Notes: generated by a model not told the origin, from the sequence alone. Counted from the first letter of the stretch, positions 32,355 to 42,041 are shown. The stretch is 64,000 nucleotides of DNA from Kosakonia sp. BYX6 (GCF_038449125.1 NZ_CP151800.1:2886406-2950405); one strand, 5' to 3'. Numbers and translations are program-made.

Positions 32355-33988
32355 GCCTCCTCCTGCATCAATTTGCGGTACTTCATATGATCCTGATACA
32401 TCTCGTGGAACACGGTGTATTTGCGATCGTAATACTGCTTAATACGATTGGTCTGCGGGGTCACGGTTTTACCAATCCGGCTCATTGCCGACATCGCTTC
32501 CGGGAAACTGTCGAACACGCCCGCCGCCACGGTGCCCATCATCGCCCCGCCGAGCAACATCGCTTCACTCTCTTCCGGCAGCAACATGGCGCAGCCGGTG
32601 GCATTAGCGTGCTCCTGCACAAAGATCGGATTTTTGGTGCCGCCGCCGCTCGCCATCACCGTATCGATGCTGTAACCACTTTGATTCATGGTTTCGATGA
32701 TATGCCGCGTTCCCAGAGCGATTGCCTGAATCGTCGCCAGATACTGCAGCGCCATATCTTCCGGCGTGCGCGACAGCTTCAGGCCGCTGATCACCCCGGT
32801 CAATGTCGGGTTCGCGCGTGGCGAACGGTTGCCGTGGAAGTACGGCAAAATATGAATATCGCGGGTCAGGAAAGCGATATTCTCCGGCTCGCCCGCCATC
32901 TTACGTAGCAGCGCGTTCAGCACTTCATAAATGGTTTGCCCCTGCGCTTTCGCCTGGCCGAGCAGCGTTTCATAACAAGGATGGGACTGAATAATATGAT
33001 CGATAAGCGCCCCGGTGGCCGACTGCCCGCCTTCATTCAGCCAACTGCCCGGCAGCACCGCCGAGTAATAGGGCCCCCACACGCCGCTGATAAAACGCGC
33101 CTGCGGTGAAATCGCCATATGCCCGGTTGACGTGCCGCCAATCAGCGCGACGCGGCGGTCAAAATCCGCCACTTCGCCGGAAGGTCCGCTGGCGCCAAGC
33201 GTGCCGAGCGTGCCCGCGTGAGCATCAATAATCGACACACTCACCGCCGTGCCTGCCATCAAGCCCATCTCCGTCGCGGCGCGCTGCGTCAGGCCGCGCC
33301 CCAGCGGTTCGCCCATGGTTTTCACATAGCGACCAATTTTTTCCGCATCGTGTTCCAGCAGATCTTCAAGGCCAATCTGGCGGAAATAACTGGTGTCCCA
33401 CTTATCTTCGTGGCCCATATACGTCCACTTACACACCGTCGAACACAGCGAGCGCGTATCATCGCCCGTCGCGCGCCAGGTGAGGAAATCCGGCAGATCA
33501 AAATAATAACCCGCGTTCGCCCACGTGTTCGGCATATGCTGTTTCAGCCACAGCAGTTTTGGCGTTTGCATCTCTGGCGAGATGATCCCGCCGACATAAT
33601 CCAGCACCCGGTGATGGGTGGCATTGATGCGATCGGCCTGCGAAATCGCCCGGTGGTCCATCCACACAATGATGTTCTGCTCGCTGCGCCCGGACGGGCT
33701 AATGGTCAGCGGGTTGCCCTCTTTATCAAGCACCACCAGCGAACAGGTCGCGTCAAAACCCAGCCCTTTGACCTGAATCGGGTTGATATCCGCCTGGTTC
33801 ACCGCGTCACGCACGGCGTTGCACACCGCCTGCCAGATGTTGTCGGACGATTGCTCGACAAAATCCGCCTGCGGACGGTAAATCTCAATGGCCCGGCTCG
33901 CCTGGCTGACCATCCGGCCAGTCAAATCAAAGACGCCTGCGCGCGCACTGCCGGTCCCCACATCCACACCAATAAAATAGCTCGCCAT
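32351..33988 (-). CDS. FGGY-family carbohydrate kinase, probably a pentulose kinase
   Basis: A 545-residue sugar kinase. The N-terminal phosphate motif is IGVDVGTGSARAGVFDLTG; WMDHRA (about 110-115), the FGGY signature region, and the C-terminal ATP-site block MASGGGTKNPIFVQEHA place it in the FGGY family, closest in look to D-ribulokinase-like pentulose kinases. It would phosphorylate the imported sugar or its ketose form using ATP in the cytoplasm. The start at 33988 follows AGGAGT. Fifth gene of the operon; the SIS isomerase is translationally coupled to it. Substrate unknown. Confidence 0.82.
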   Translation of the reverse strand: MASYFIGVDVGTGSARAGVFDLTGRMVSQASRAIEIYRPQADFVEQSSDNIWQAVCNAVRDAVNQADINPIQVKGLGFDATCSLVVLDKEGNPLTISPSGRSEQNIIVWMDHRAISQADRINATHHRVLDYVGGIISPEMQTPKLLWLKQHMPNTWANAGYYFDLPDFLTWRATGDDTRSLCSTVCKWTYMGHEDKWDTSYFRQIGLEDLLEHDAEKIGRYVKTMGEPLGRGLTQRAATEMGLMAGTAVSVSIIDAHAGTLGTLGASGPSGEVADFDRRVALIGGTSTGHMAISPQARFISGVWGPYYSAVLPGSWLNEGGQSATGALIDHIIQSHPCYETLLGQAKAQGQTIYEVLNALLRKMAGEPENIAFLTRDIHILPYFHGNRSPRANPTLTGVISGLKLSRTPEDMALQYLATIQAIALGTRHIIETMNQSGYSIDTVMASGGGTKNPIFVQEHANATGCAMLLPEESEAMLLGGAMMGTVAAGVFDSFPEAMSAMSRIGKTVTPQTNRIKQYYDRKYTVFHEMYQDHMKYRKLMQEEA

Positions 33989-34004
33989 TCTTTTACTCCT
34001 GCAA

Positions 34005-34958
34005 TCAGGCTTTACGATTCTGTAATGCGATAAAGAGGATCAGCACCGCGCCCCAGAGCGCCATCGTCAGATAACTGCTGATACCCAACAAGTTAAAGCC
34101 GCTTTCCAGCATCTGCAGTACCACCAGCGCCAGCACCAGACCGAGTACGCGACCAAAGCCGCCGTCCGGGTTAATGCCGCCGAGCACCGAGGCCAGAATG
34201 GTCACCAGAAGATAGGACTCGCCATAGCCCGCTTTCGCCGAGTTGAACTTCGCCATCATCAAAATGGCGGCCACCCAGCCGAGAATCGCCGAAATGACAT
34301 ACACCGCGATTTGCACGCGTACGGTGTTCACACCGCTGTAGCGCGTGGCCTGCTCGTTGGAACCCACCAGATAGAGGCTGCGCCCCAGCGTGGTGTGTTC
34401 CAGCAGCACCCACAGCAACAGCGCCACCAGCAGAAACAGCAGCAGCGCCACCGGAATGCCGGCAATCGTGGCATTTCCCAGATATTGAATAGCCGCCGGA
34501 AAACCGGAAATCACCGTGCCGTTGGAGAGCAAAATATTCAGGCCGGAAATCAGCGTCATGGTGCCAAGCGTCGCAAGAATCGGCGAGACACCGACCCACG
34601 CCACCAGCGCGCCATTCAGCGCACCAATCGCCACCGCCACCAGCAACCCGGCGAGCAGCGCCAGGCCGAGAAACAGCGGGTTATCCGGGTGGCTGACAAT
34701 CACCGCCGCCATCACCAGCGAACAGGCGTTAGCGCCCGCAATGATCGATAAGTTAATGCCGCCGGTTAGCATGGTGATGCCCATGCCGAGCGCCAGCATG
34801 CCGAGGATCGGCAGTTGTGAACCGATGGACTGGAAGTTGGCGACGCTGAAAAAGCGCCCGCCAAGCAACGCGGAAAACACCACGGCAACGACGATGATAA
34901 TCACGCATTGCAAGCGGATGATGGCATCACCGGGCAGAATTCGGACGATGGATTTCAT
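34005..34958 (-). CDS. Sugar ABC transporter permease (RbsC family), subunit 1
   Basis: A 317-residue integral inner-membrane permease of the ribose/autoinducer-2 type, with eight to ten hydrophobic segments. It contains the signature LGMLALGMGITMLTGGINLS and the cytoplasmic coupling region GRSLYLVGSNEQATRYSGV. I start at MKSIVRIL (34958), as GGGAGC lies seven bases upstream; this begins right after the stop of the partner permease. It would form a heterodimer with the product of 34960-35949. Confidence 0.88.
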   Translation of the reverse strand: MKSIVRILPGDAIIRLQCVIIIVVAVVFSALLGGRFFSVANFQSIGSQLPILGMLALGMGITMLTGGINLSIIAGANACSLVMAAVIVSHPDNPLFLGLALLAGLLVAVAIGALNGALVAWVGVSPILATLGTMTLISGLNILLSNGTVISGFPAAIQYLGNATIAGIPVALLLFLLVALLLWVLLEHTTLGRSLYLVGSNEQATRYSGVNTVRVQIAVYVISAILGWVAAILMMAKFNSAKAGYGESYLLVTILASVLGGINPDGGFGRVLGLVLALVVLQMLESGFNLLGISSYLTMALWGAVLILFIALQNRKA

Positions 34959-34959
34959 C

Positions 34960-35949
34960 TTAAAGCTCCCTTGCGAGTTTGCGTTTTTCATGCCACGCGG
35001 TCGCGCTGATGCTCACCAGAATAATCGCGCCGCTAAATACCATGTGCCAGTAGGACGAAACGCCGAGCAGCGTTAACCCATTTTGTAAGAAGGCCAGCAG
35101 AATAACCCCGAGTAACGTGCCGGTTAAGGTTCCGCGGCCGCCGGACATGCTCGTGCCGCCAAGCACCACCGCCGCTAACACCGTCAGTTCAAAACCGAGC
35201 AGCGAGTTCGGCGCGACCGACTGGGTAATTTGCGCCTGCACCACCGCCGCCACACCGGCGAGAATGCCCATATAGCCGTAGACGTAAAAATGCAGCTTCA
35301 GCAGGTTCAGCCCGAGGCGCGACGCCGCGTCACGGTTGCCGCCCATGGCATAAATCTGGCGGCCCAGGCGGGTATAATTCATCAATACGGCGGTGAAAAT
35401 AATGGTCGCGGCAAGGCACAGCAACGGCAGCGTTAAGCCGTAGTCGTAGCCATCGGATCCGGTAAAGGAGAACCAGTTAATGCCGTTCATAAACCAGTCC
35501 GGGAAGCCATACAGCCAGGTGCCTTTGGTGGCGTACACCAGCAGGCCGTAATAGACGTTCAACGTGGCGATGGTGATGATGATCGCCGGAACGCGCAGCC
35601 AGTAGACCAGAAAACCGTTGATCAAACCGAGCAGCAGCCCGACCGCCATCGACAAAGCCAGCGCCAGCGCGAAGTTGCCGCCGTGGGCAATGACCCAACT
35701 GGCCATGGCGTATTGTGCAATCGCTGTCATCGCCGGGAATGAGATGTCGATCCCACCGGAGATCAACACCACAAACAATCCGCAGGCCAGAATGCCGAGA
35801 ATGGCGTAACTGGTGGCGACATCGGTCAGGTTGCCGAGGGTTAAAAACTCATCGGTACGGATGCTGAGGCCAACCGCCAGCGCAATCACCAGCAGGCCCA
35901 GCCAGAATTCGTGTTGCCCTACCAAACGGGCAAGCGAGGCGTTACGCAT
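34960..35949 (-). CDS. Sugar ABC transporter permease (RbsC family), subunit 2
   Basis: A 329-residue membrane protein of the same family as its neighbour. Family segments are LGILACGLFVVLISGGIDISFPA and the coupling loop GRQIYAMGGNRDAASRLGL, followed by VLGGTSMSGGRGTLTGT. The ATG overlaps the stop of the ATPase gene by eight bases and has GGAGGT upstream. Two different permeases with one double ATPase is the layout of rhamnose- and autoinducer-2-type importers. Confidence 0.88.
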   Translation of the reverse strand: MRNASLARLVGQHEFWLGLLVIALAVGLSIRTDEFLTLGNLTDVATSYAILGILACGLFVVLISGGIDISFPAMTAIAQYAMASWVIAHGGNFALALALSMAVGLLLGLINGFLVYWLRVPAIIITIATLNVYYGLLVYATKGTWLYGFPDWFMNGINWFSFTGSDGYDYGLTLPLLCLAATIIFTAVLMNYTRLGRQIYAMGGNRDAASRLGLNLLKLHFYVYGYMGILAGVAAVVQAQITQSVAPNSLLGFELTVLAAVVLGGTSMSGGRGTLTGTLLGVILLAFLQNGLTLLGVSSYWHMVFSGAIILVSISATAWHEKRKLAREL

Positions 35950-37441
35950 TGACCACCTCCGCGATCTCCTGTTCTGTACAACGGTGCGGGTTAAACTCCG
36001 CCACCAATTCCCCCTGGCGCATCACCAGCACGCGATGGCTGTTGTAATAGGCTTCCGGGATTTCATCGCAAATCATCAGCACCGCCATCCCCTGCTCCGC
36101 CAACTGGCGGGCAATCTGATAAATACCCTCTTTGTTGGCGATGTCGACGCCAACGGTGGGCGAATCGAGGATCAAAATTCGCGGCTGTGTGGCGACCCAT
36201 TTGGCGATAGCGATACGCTGTGCATTACCACCGGAAAGGGTTTTAACCGGCAACTGCGGATCGGACACTTTGATATTCAGATTGCGAATCAGGTCATTGA
36301 CCAGTTGCCCGGCTTTGGCGTGATCAAGCAAGCCGCTGCGGGTGTGTAATTTGTCGAAGACGGTGACGATGGTGTTGTCATAGATCGATTGCTCCATGAT
36401 CAGCCCCTGTGTCAGACGGTCTTCCGAGACATAACCGATACCGTGACGGATGGCGTCATGGTTGTTGCGCAGTTTGACGGGCTTATCATTGATGCGTATT
36501 TCGCCATCTTCCGGCCTCGTCATGCCAAACAAGCTCATGCACAACTCGGTGCGCCCGGAACCCAGCAGACCGACAATTGATACGATTTCACCGCTGCGCA
36601 GCGCAAGGTTGATGTCGCGGTACTTGCCTTTGCGGCTCAAATGGCGCAGCTCAAGCATCGGCGTTTGTTCCACCGGCGGTTTTTCCGGCAGTGGGCTGTA
36701 GTGAAAGCGCTGCCCGGTCATCAGATACGCCAGCTCGTGGCTATCGAGTTCACTCGCCGGCCAGGTGCCGATCAGTTTGCCGTCGCGCATTACGCTGATG
36801 CGATCCGCCACTTCCATCACTTCGTCGAGGCGGTGGCTGACAAACACCACGCAAATACCGGCTGCTTTCAGTTCGTTGACCACGCGCAGCAAACCATTCA
36901 CTTCCTGACGGGTCAGCGACGCCGTCGGTTCGTCCATAATCACCAGCCGGGCATCGGCGGCGATGGCGCGGCAAATCGCCACCAGTTGGCGGTCGGCAAT
37001 CGAGAGTTTTTCGACTTTTTTATCGGGGTCGAGGCGCACGCCAATGCGCGCCATCGCCGCCAGCGCTTGCGCGCGCATTGCGCCACGGCGCACCCAAATG
37101 TCGCCGCCGGGCAGATAGCGGTGCAGAGCAATATTTTCTGCCACGCTGAAATTGGGGAATAACGACAGATCCTGGTAAATCACCTGGATGCCGTAATGGG
37201 CGGAAAGCGGCGGCGTCAGGTGGTGAAACAGCTTGCCGTCCAGTGCAATACTGGCGCCCTTTTCCGGGTGATAAACGCCGGAAATGACCTTGATAATCGT
37301 GCTTTTTCCGCAGCCGTTTTGCCCTGCCAGACAGTGAACTTCGCCTTTTTTCAGCGTGAGATTCACGTTATCCAGCGCCAGCACGCCCGGGAATTGCTTG
37401 CTGATATTCTCAAGAGTGATAAATGCGGTGGTGTCGGTCAT
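35942..37441 (-). CDS. Sugar ABC transporter ATP-binding protein (two fused nucleotide-binding domains)
   Basis: A 499-residue ATPase energising sugar import. First domain: Walker A GQNGCGKST (about 41-49), signature region LSIADRQLVAICRAIA, Walker B LVIMDEPTASL. Second domain: degenerate Walker A GLLGSGRTE, signature LSGGNAQRIAIAKW, Walker B ILILDSPTVGVD. A weak Walker A in the second half is usual for RbsA/MglA-type ATPases. The ATG at 37441 has AGAGG upstream. A 106-base gap with a stable hairpin separates it from the binding protein gene. Confidence 0.9.
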   Translation of the reverse strand: MTDTTAFITLENISKQFPGVLALDNVNLTLKKGEVHCLAGQNGCGKSTIIKVISGVYHPEKGASIALDGKLFHHLTPPLSAHYGIQVIYQDLSLFPNFSVAENIALHRYLPGGDIWVRRGAMRAQALAAMARIGVRLDPDKKVEKLSIADRQLVAICRAIAADARLVIMDEPTASLTRQEVNGLLRVVNELKAAGICVVFVSHRLDEVMEVADRISVMRDGKLIGTWPASELDSHELAYLMTGQRFHYSPLPEKPPVEQTPMLELRHLSRKGKYRDINLALRSGEIVSIVGLLGSGRTELCMSLFGMTRPEDGEIRINDKPVKLRNNHDAIRHGIGYVSEDRLTQGLIMEQSIYDNTIVTVFDKLHTRSGLLDHAKAGQLVNDLIRNLNIKVSDPQLPVKTLSGGNAQRIAIAKWVATQPRILILDSPTVGVDIANKEGIYQIARQLAEQGMAVLMICDEIPEAYYNSHRVLVMRQGELVAEFNPHRCTEQEIAEVVNA

Positions 37442-37499
37442 CGACAATACCTCTGCCAGCGCCTGTGATGGACGCGAGGTTAAAATCTGCGGCGGAAGA

Positions 37500-37517
37500 G
37501 CCGGCCTGACGGCCGGC
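37500..37517 (-). other. Intergenic hairpin between binding-protein and ATPase genes
   Basis: Stem GCCGGCC / GGCCGGC, loop of four, no T-run. Inference: a processing or stabilising hairpin that keeps the upstream binding-protein mRNA more abundant, as in many ABC sugar operons. Confidence 0.5.
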
Positions 37518-37547
37518 GTTCCGGTTCCCTGGTGTGGCCTGAAAGGC

Positions 37548-38531
37548 TCAGAAACCGAGTGATTGTGCGTTTTCTTTTGTAACTTCGAGGATCTTATTAA
37601 AGCGGATCACTTTCTTATCCATATCAACATCGGCTTTGCCCAACCCCTCAATGGAGAGATCGGACGTGACTTCTTTTCCTTGCAACAGCTGATCGGCGAC
37701 GGTCACCAGTGCGTAACCGGCATCACGCGGGTCCCACAGCAGGGCTTTTTTGATGTCGCCGCGCATCAGATACGGCGCAGCCTGGCCCGGCATGGCGATA
37801 CCGACCACAGCCAGTTTGTCTTTCGCACGTTTCTTCTGCACTGCCTGACCCGCGCCAATCGGCCCGAGCGAACCAAAACCAATCACGCCTTTCATCTGCG
37901 GATAGGTTTTCATCAGGTCGAGGGTGGTGGCGTAGGATTTATCAATGCTTTCCGCCACCGGCAAACGCGAGGTGACTTCAAACATATCCGGGTATTTTTC
38001 TTTCTGGTATTTGATAGCGTAATCGGCCCATGCGTTATGTAACGGCACGGTCAATGAGCCCACGTAAATGGCATAACCGCCTTTGCCGCCCATATCTTTC
38101 GCCAGCTCATCGACGTTCGCTTGCGCGTATTTTTCGCTGTCGATGGTTTCAATATCCCACTGACCAATTTGCTGATCCGGAGATTCGTGGGTCAGAACGA
38201 CAATGCCTTTGTCGCGGGCTTTTTTCAACACCGGCTCCAGCACTTTCGCATCGTTCGGCACCACAATGATGGCGTTGACGTTTTTGGCGATCAGATCTTC
38301 AATCACTTTCACCTGCTGCGCCGGATCCGGCGTTGAAGGCCCGGTCTGGTAAGCATTGACGTCCAGTTTTTTCGCGGCTTCGTTAACGCCGGTTTCCATA
38401 CGGTTGAACCACGGAATACCGGTGACTTTCGCAACGACAGCAATTTCATACTTTTCGGCGGCAAAAGCCGAACCGGACACCATGCTGGCAGAAATCAGAG
38501 CGGCGCTGAGTAAGGCGAGTTTGAATTTCAT
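37548..38531 (-). CDS. Periplasmic sugar-binding protein of the ABC transporter
   Basis: A 327-residue substrate-binding protein of the periplasmic-binding 4 (RbsB/LsrB/RhaS-like) family. The signal peptide ends at GSAFA. Family blocks are VAKVTGIPWFNRMETGVNEA, DPAQQVKVIEDLIAKNVNAI and GIVVLTHESPDQ. The start at 38531 has AAAGG seven bases upstream; the longer frame to 38633 is rejected. First gene of the operon, so it sets the specificity; automatic pipelines might call it autoinducer-2 binding, but the kinase and isomerase suggest a pentose, pentulose or pentitol. Confidence 0.88.
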   Translation of the reverse strand: MKFKLALLSAALISASMVSGSAFAAEKYEIAVVAKVTGIPWFNRMETGVNEAAKKLDVNAYQTGPSTPDPAQQVKVIEDLIAKNVNAIIVVPNDAKVLEPVLKKARDKGIVVLTHESPDQQIGQWDIETIDSEKYAQANVDELAKDMGGKGGYAIYVGSLTVPLHNAWADYAIKYQKEKYPDMFEVTSRLPVAESIDKSYATTLDLMKTYPQMKGVIGFGSLGPIGAGQAVQKKRAKDKLAVVGIAMPGQAAPYLMRGDIKKALLWDPRDAGYALVTVADQLLQGKEVTSDLSIEGLGKADVDMDKKVIRFNKILEVTKENAQSLGF

Positions 38532-38946
38532 AGTTGTACCTTTCTTGTAGACAGAGGAAAGTCGCGAAAAGAAGTTAACAACGATTGGAAGAGGCAAAAC
38601 AGCAGGCTTTTTAAAAATGTGATCAATGCCCACAAATGTTAATTTACAGGAAAATACTGGTTAATTTTTAGTTAAAAACAACCATAAGATAAATCAATAC
38701 CCATTAGTAACTGTTAAATAATTCGCTAATCTATACATTTATTTAACAAATATTTATCATTTGTGGCTTTTAGATGTCGCTGTTGTGTCCTTTTCGTAAT
38801 TTGCCTGCGGAAAAATGTTTTCAAATTTGAGAACTGAAACGAGCAAGGCAAAACCGCGAAAACGTGATTTTTCCTATTAAGTGACTTTCGACCAGGGCTA
38901 TGTTAATAAATCCGCTGAATAAAACCTTGGTAAAAAGGGGAAGCGA
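38532..38946. promoter_or_regulatory. AT-rich divergent promoter region of the sugar operon and the LprI-like gene
   Basis: 415 bases, very AT-rich between 38630 and 38880, with no credible gene. It must carry the sugar-operon promoter (minus) and that of the 38947 gene (plus). No regulator gene for the operon lies next to it, so control may depend on a distant regulator. Confidence 0.55.
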
Positions 38947-39342
38947 ATGAAACGAACTCTGCTGGCGCTGTCTGCGCTCTTGCTCAGTAGCCCGCTGTTA
39001 GCCGATGAGTGTGATAACGCCTCCACGCAGTCGCAACTGAACAGTTGCACCGCCGGGCAGTATCAGGCTGCGGATAAGAAACTCAACCAGACTTACCAGG
39101 AAGCGATTAAGCGCTCAACCCCGCCGCAGGCGGCGCTGTTGAAGAAAGCGCAGCAAACCTGGATTACCCTGCGCGATACGGACTGCGCCTTTGTCAGTTC
39201 GGGTGTGGAAGGCGGCAGCGTGCAGCCGATGGTGCAAAACCAGTGTCTGGCAGATAAAACCAGCGAGCGCGAAGCCTGGCTCGCCTCGCTGTTGCAGTGT
39301 GAAGAAGGCGATTTAAGCTGCCCGTTGCCGCCAGGCAACTAA
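38947..39342 (+). CDS. DUF1311 / LprI-family periplasmic protein
   Basis: A 131-residue secreted protein with signal peptide (LLALSALLLSSPLLA) and the cysteine-rich DUF1311 pattern: DECDNASTQSQLNSCTAGQY, LKKAQQTWITLRDTDCAF and NQCLADKTSEREAWL. Relatives include the LprI lysozyme-inhibitor type proteins, but most members have no proven role. GGGGAAGCG precedes the ATG. Its stop overlaps the rutR stop tail to tail by a few bases. Confidence 0.85.
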   Translation: MKRTLLALSALLLSSPLLADECDNASTQSQLNSCTAGQYQAADKKLNQTYQEAIKRSTPPQAALLKKAQQTWITLRDTDCAFVSSGVEGGSVQPMVQNQCLADKTSEREAWLASLLQCEEGDLSCPLPPGN

Positions 39343-39977
39343 CGCACGCGGATGCCTTCAATAATCATGCGTTGCACATTATCAACGGTGCGCTGAAAAA
39401 AGGCCTCGTCCTGTAATGTCGCGCCGGTCACTGCTTCCACCTGGGTGGCGAAATCGGCGTAATGCTGAGTAGCGGCCCAAATCATAAAGATCAAATGATG
39501 CGGATCGACGGCGGCCAGTTTGCCGTCTTCGATCCAGCCCGCAATAATCGCCGACTTCTCATCCACCAGCACCTTAAGATCACCGGTTAACTCGGCTTTC
39601 AGCAGCGGCGCGCCTTGCAGCATCTCCTGACAAAACAGTTTCGATGCCTGCGGATTATCGCGCGAGACCTCCAGTTTCAGGCGGATGTACTCTTTGATCG
39701 CCACCAGCGGCGTAAAGTCCGCGCGAAACGCTTTCAGCGGTGCCAGCCAGATATCAAGGATTTGGCGCAGCACGTCGACATACAGCGCTTCTTTCGACGG
39801 GAAGTAATAGAGCAAATTGGTTTTCGACACGCCCGCCTGCTCCGCCACCTGCTCCAGGCGTGCGCCATGAAAACCGAGGCGGGAAAAGACTTCCAGCGCT
39901 GCCGTTAAAATTGCCTGACGTTTTTCACTGACCGCCCGTGTGCGCTTACCTGCACCCTTCCCCGTACCCTGTGCCAT
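39339..39977 (-). CDS. rutR: Pyrimidine-use regulator RutR
   Basis: TetR-family repressor that binds uracil and thymine and controls the rut operon and other pyrimidine genes. It has 212 residues, the E. coli length. Helix-turn-helix region: AILTAALEVFSRLGFHGARL then AGVSKTNLLYYFPSKEALY, typical TetR; the ligand part has LKLEVSRDNPQASKLFCQEM. The ATG at 39977 has AAGGAG upstream; the upstream open frame to 40088 is promoter DNA. Divergent from rutA. Confidence 0.95.
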   Translation of the reverse strand: MAQGTGKGAGKRTRAVSEKRQAILTAALEVFSRLGFHGARLEQVAEQAGVSKTNLLYYFPSKEALYVDVLRQILDIWLAPLKAFRADFTPLVAIKEYIRLKLEVSRDNPQASKLFCQEMLQGAPLLKAELTGDLKVLVDEKSAIIAGWIEDGKLAAVDPHHLIFMIWAATQHYADFATQVEAVTGATLQDEAFFQRTVDNVQRMIIEGIRVR

Positions 39978-40036
39978 GTTTGCTCTCCTTTTGGTTCGCT
40001 GCAGCATAGCAAATGGCGCTGACGGACTCGACCCTG

Positions 40037-40053
40037 TGCACCCTGATTGCGCA
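40037..40053. promoter_or_regulatory. Candidate NtrC site upstream of rutA
   Basis: TGCACC-N4-TTGCGCA resembles the NtrC consensus TGCACC-N4-TGGTGCA; it lies about 120 bases upstream of the sigma-54 element, a usual enhancer distance. Confidence 0.5.
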
Positions 40054-40080
40054 TCAACGCCTGTTTTTTGTGCACTGTTT

Positions 40081-40096
40081 TTGACCATTTAGTCCA
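40081..40096. promoter_or_regulatory. RutR operator
   Basis: TTGACCATTTAGTCCA matches the RutR consensus TTGACCA-N2-TGGTCAA with two differences in the right half; it sits between rutR and rutA. Confidence 0.75.
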
Positions 40097-40159
40097 CTTT
40101 TTGAATTTCATTTTGCAAACTTTTCGTTAACACATTAATAACACTGACTTTTTCAAAAC

Positions 40160-40174
40160 TGGCACTCCCCTTGC
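40160..40174 (+). promoter_or_regulatory. Sigma-54 promoter of the rut operon
   Basis: TGGCACTCCCCTTGC is an exact match to the -24/-12 pattern TGGCAC-N5-TTGC. The start of transcription would be near 40186, well before the chosen rutA ATG. Fits nitrogen control of rut in E. coli. Confidence 0.85.
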
Positions 40175-40257
40175 AACTCGTTGATTGCGAGGCTGAAAAA
40201 GGAGAGTGCAGGATGCACCGCCCCGCCAGACATTCACCTGACGATGCGAGGTATGCG

Positions 40258-41349
40258 ATGAAAATTGGCGTTTTCGTGCCGATTGGCAACAACGGCTGGC
40301 TTATTTCGACCCATGCGCCCCAGTACAAACCGACTTTTGAGCTGAATAAAGCGATTGTGCAGAAGGCGGAGCATTACCACTTCGACTTTGCGCTCTCGAT
40401 GATTAAGCTGCGTGGTTTTGGCGGCAAAACCGAATTCTGGGACCATAACCTGGAGTCCTTTACGCTGATGGCTGGACTGGCTGCCGTCACGTCGCGCATC
40501 CAGATTTACGCCACCGCCGCCACGCTGACATTGCCCCCGGCGATTGTGGCGCGCATGGCATCGACCATTGATTCGATCTCCAACGGACGTTTTGGGGTGA
40601 ACCTGGTGACCGGTTGGCAGAAGCCGGAATATGAACAGATGGGCCTGTGGCCCGGCGATGACTATTTCTCCCGCCGTTACGACTACTTAACCGAATATGT
40701 GCAAGTGCTGCGCGATCTCTGGGGCACCGGCAAAAGCGATTTCAAAGGTGACTTCTTCACTATGAACGATTGCCGCGTCAGCCCGCAGCCCAGCGGCCCC
40801 ATGAAAGTGATTTGCGCCGGGCAGAGCGATGCGGGAATGGCCTTCTCGGCAAAATATGCGGATTACAACTTCTGTTTCGGCAAAGGCGTCAACACGCCAA
40901 CGGCCTTCGCGCCCACCGCAAAACGCATGCAGGAAGCCGCCAGCGCCACCGGCCGCGATGTCGGTTCTTATGTGCTGTTTATGGTGATCGCCGATGAAAC
41001 CGACGAAGCAGCGCGGGAAAAATGGGAACACTACAAAGCCGGGGCCGATGAAGAAGCGCTTTCATGGCTGACCGAGCAAAGCCAGAAAGATACCCGCTCC
41101 GGTGCCGACACCAACGTGCGCCAGATGGCCGATCCCACCTCCGCGGTGAATATCAATATGGGCACGCTGGTCGGATCCTATGCCACCGTCGCACGTCTGC
41201 TGGATGAAGTCGCCAGCGTACCAGGTGCCGACGGCGTGTTGTTGACGTTTGATGATTTCCTGCAAGGGGTCGAAACCTTCGGCGAACGCATCCAGCCGCT
41301 GATGCAATGCCGCAGCCATATTCCTGCTCCCACCCGCGAGGTCGCCTGA
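40258..41349 (+). CDS. rutA: Pyrimidine oxygenase RutA
   Basis: Flavin-dependent monooxygenase that opens the uracil ring, using FMNH2 from RutF, to give ureidoacrylate (peracid). It has 363 residues of the bacterial luciferase fold, very close to E. coli Rut[59 protein letters not shown] use the ATG at 40258 with GAGG upstream; the longer frame begins inside the sigma-54 promoter. The stop overlaps the rutB start. Confidence 0.95.
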   Translation: MKIGVFVPIGNNGWLISTHAPQYKPTFELNKAIVQKAEHYHFDFALSMIKLRGFGGKTEFWDHNLESFTLMAGLAAVTSRIQIYATAATLTLPPAIVARMASTIDSISNGRFGVNLVTGWQKPEYEQMGLWPGDDYFSRRYDYLTEYVQVLRDLWGTGKSDFKGDFFTMNDCRVSPQPSGPMKVICAGQSDAGMAFSAKYADYNFCFGKGVNTPTAFAPTAKRMQEAASATGRDVGSYVLFMVIADETDEAAREKWEHYKAGADEEALSWLTEQSQKDTRSGADTNVRQMADPTSAVNINMGTLVGSYATVARLLDEVASVPGADGVLLTFDDFLQGVETFGERIQPLMQCRSHIPAPTREVA

Positions 41350-42041
41350 TGATTACGTTGAATGCACGCCCGGAAGCGCTTGATTTTTCCCCTGAGCAAA
41401 GCGCGCTGATTGTGGTGGATATGCAAAATGCCTACGCCACAGTGGGCGGTTATCTTGATTTAGCGGGGTTTGATGTCTCTGCCACCAAACCCGTGATTGA
41501 AAATATCAACACCGCCGTCACCGCCGCACGCGCCGCTGGCATGTTGATTATTTGGTTCCAGAACGGCTGGGATGACCAGTATGTTGAAGCCGGTGGGCCA
41601 GGCTCGCCGAATTACCATAAATCCAACGCGCTTAAAACCATGCGCAAACGCCCGGAATTGCAGGGCAAGCTGCTGGCGAAAGGCGGCTGGGATTATGAAC
41701 TGGTCGATGAACTGCAACCGCAGCCGGGCGATATTGTGCTGCCGAAACCCCGGTACAGCGGTTTCTTTAATACGCCGCTCGACAGCATTCTGCGCAGCCG
41801 CGGCATTCGCCACCTGGTGTTTACCGGGATTGCCACCAATGTCTGCGTGGAGTCGACGCTGCGTGACGGCTTCTTTCTGGAATATTTCGGCATCGTGCTG
41901 GAAGACGCCACTCATCAGGCTGGCCCGGCGTTCGCCCAGCAGGCCGCGTTATTCAATATCGAAACCTTTTTCGGCTGGGTGAGCGATGTGCAGACCTTCT
42001 GTACCGCCCTGTCACCGCAAAAAATGGTCAACGTTGCATAA
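41349..42041 (+). CDS. rutB: Ureidoacrylate amidohydrolase RutB
   Basis: Isochorismatase-fold hydrolase that splits ureidoacrylate to aminoacrylate, CO2 and ammonia. It has 230 residues. Catalytic Asp in [11 protein letters not shown], Lys in LPKPRYSGF and nucleophile Cys in [11 protein letters not shown] are all present. The start overlaps the rutA stop by one base (TGATG), a translational coupling. Near identical to E. coli RutB. Confidence 0.95.
   Translation: MITLNARPEALDFSPEQSALIVVDMQNAYATVGGYLDLAGFDVSATKPVIENINTAVTAARAAGMLIIWFQNGWDDQYVEAGGPGSPNYHKSNALKTMRKRPELQGKLLAKGGWDYELVDELQPQPGDIVLPKPRYSGFFNTPLDSILRSRGIRHLVFTGIATNVCVESTLRDGFFLEYFGIVLEDATHQAGPAFAQQAALFNIETFFGWVSDVQTFCTALSPQKMVNVA

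Noticed and set aside
37548-38531. Naming the binding protein LsrB (autoinducer-2)
   Set aside because: Family resemblance only; no lsr genes are present, and the kinase and isomerase are not of Lsr type.
40171-40257. Upstream extension of rutA
   Set aside because: Begins inside the sigma-54 promoter, before the expected transcription start.
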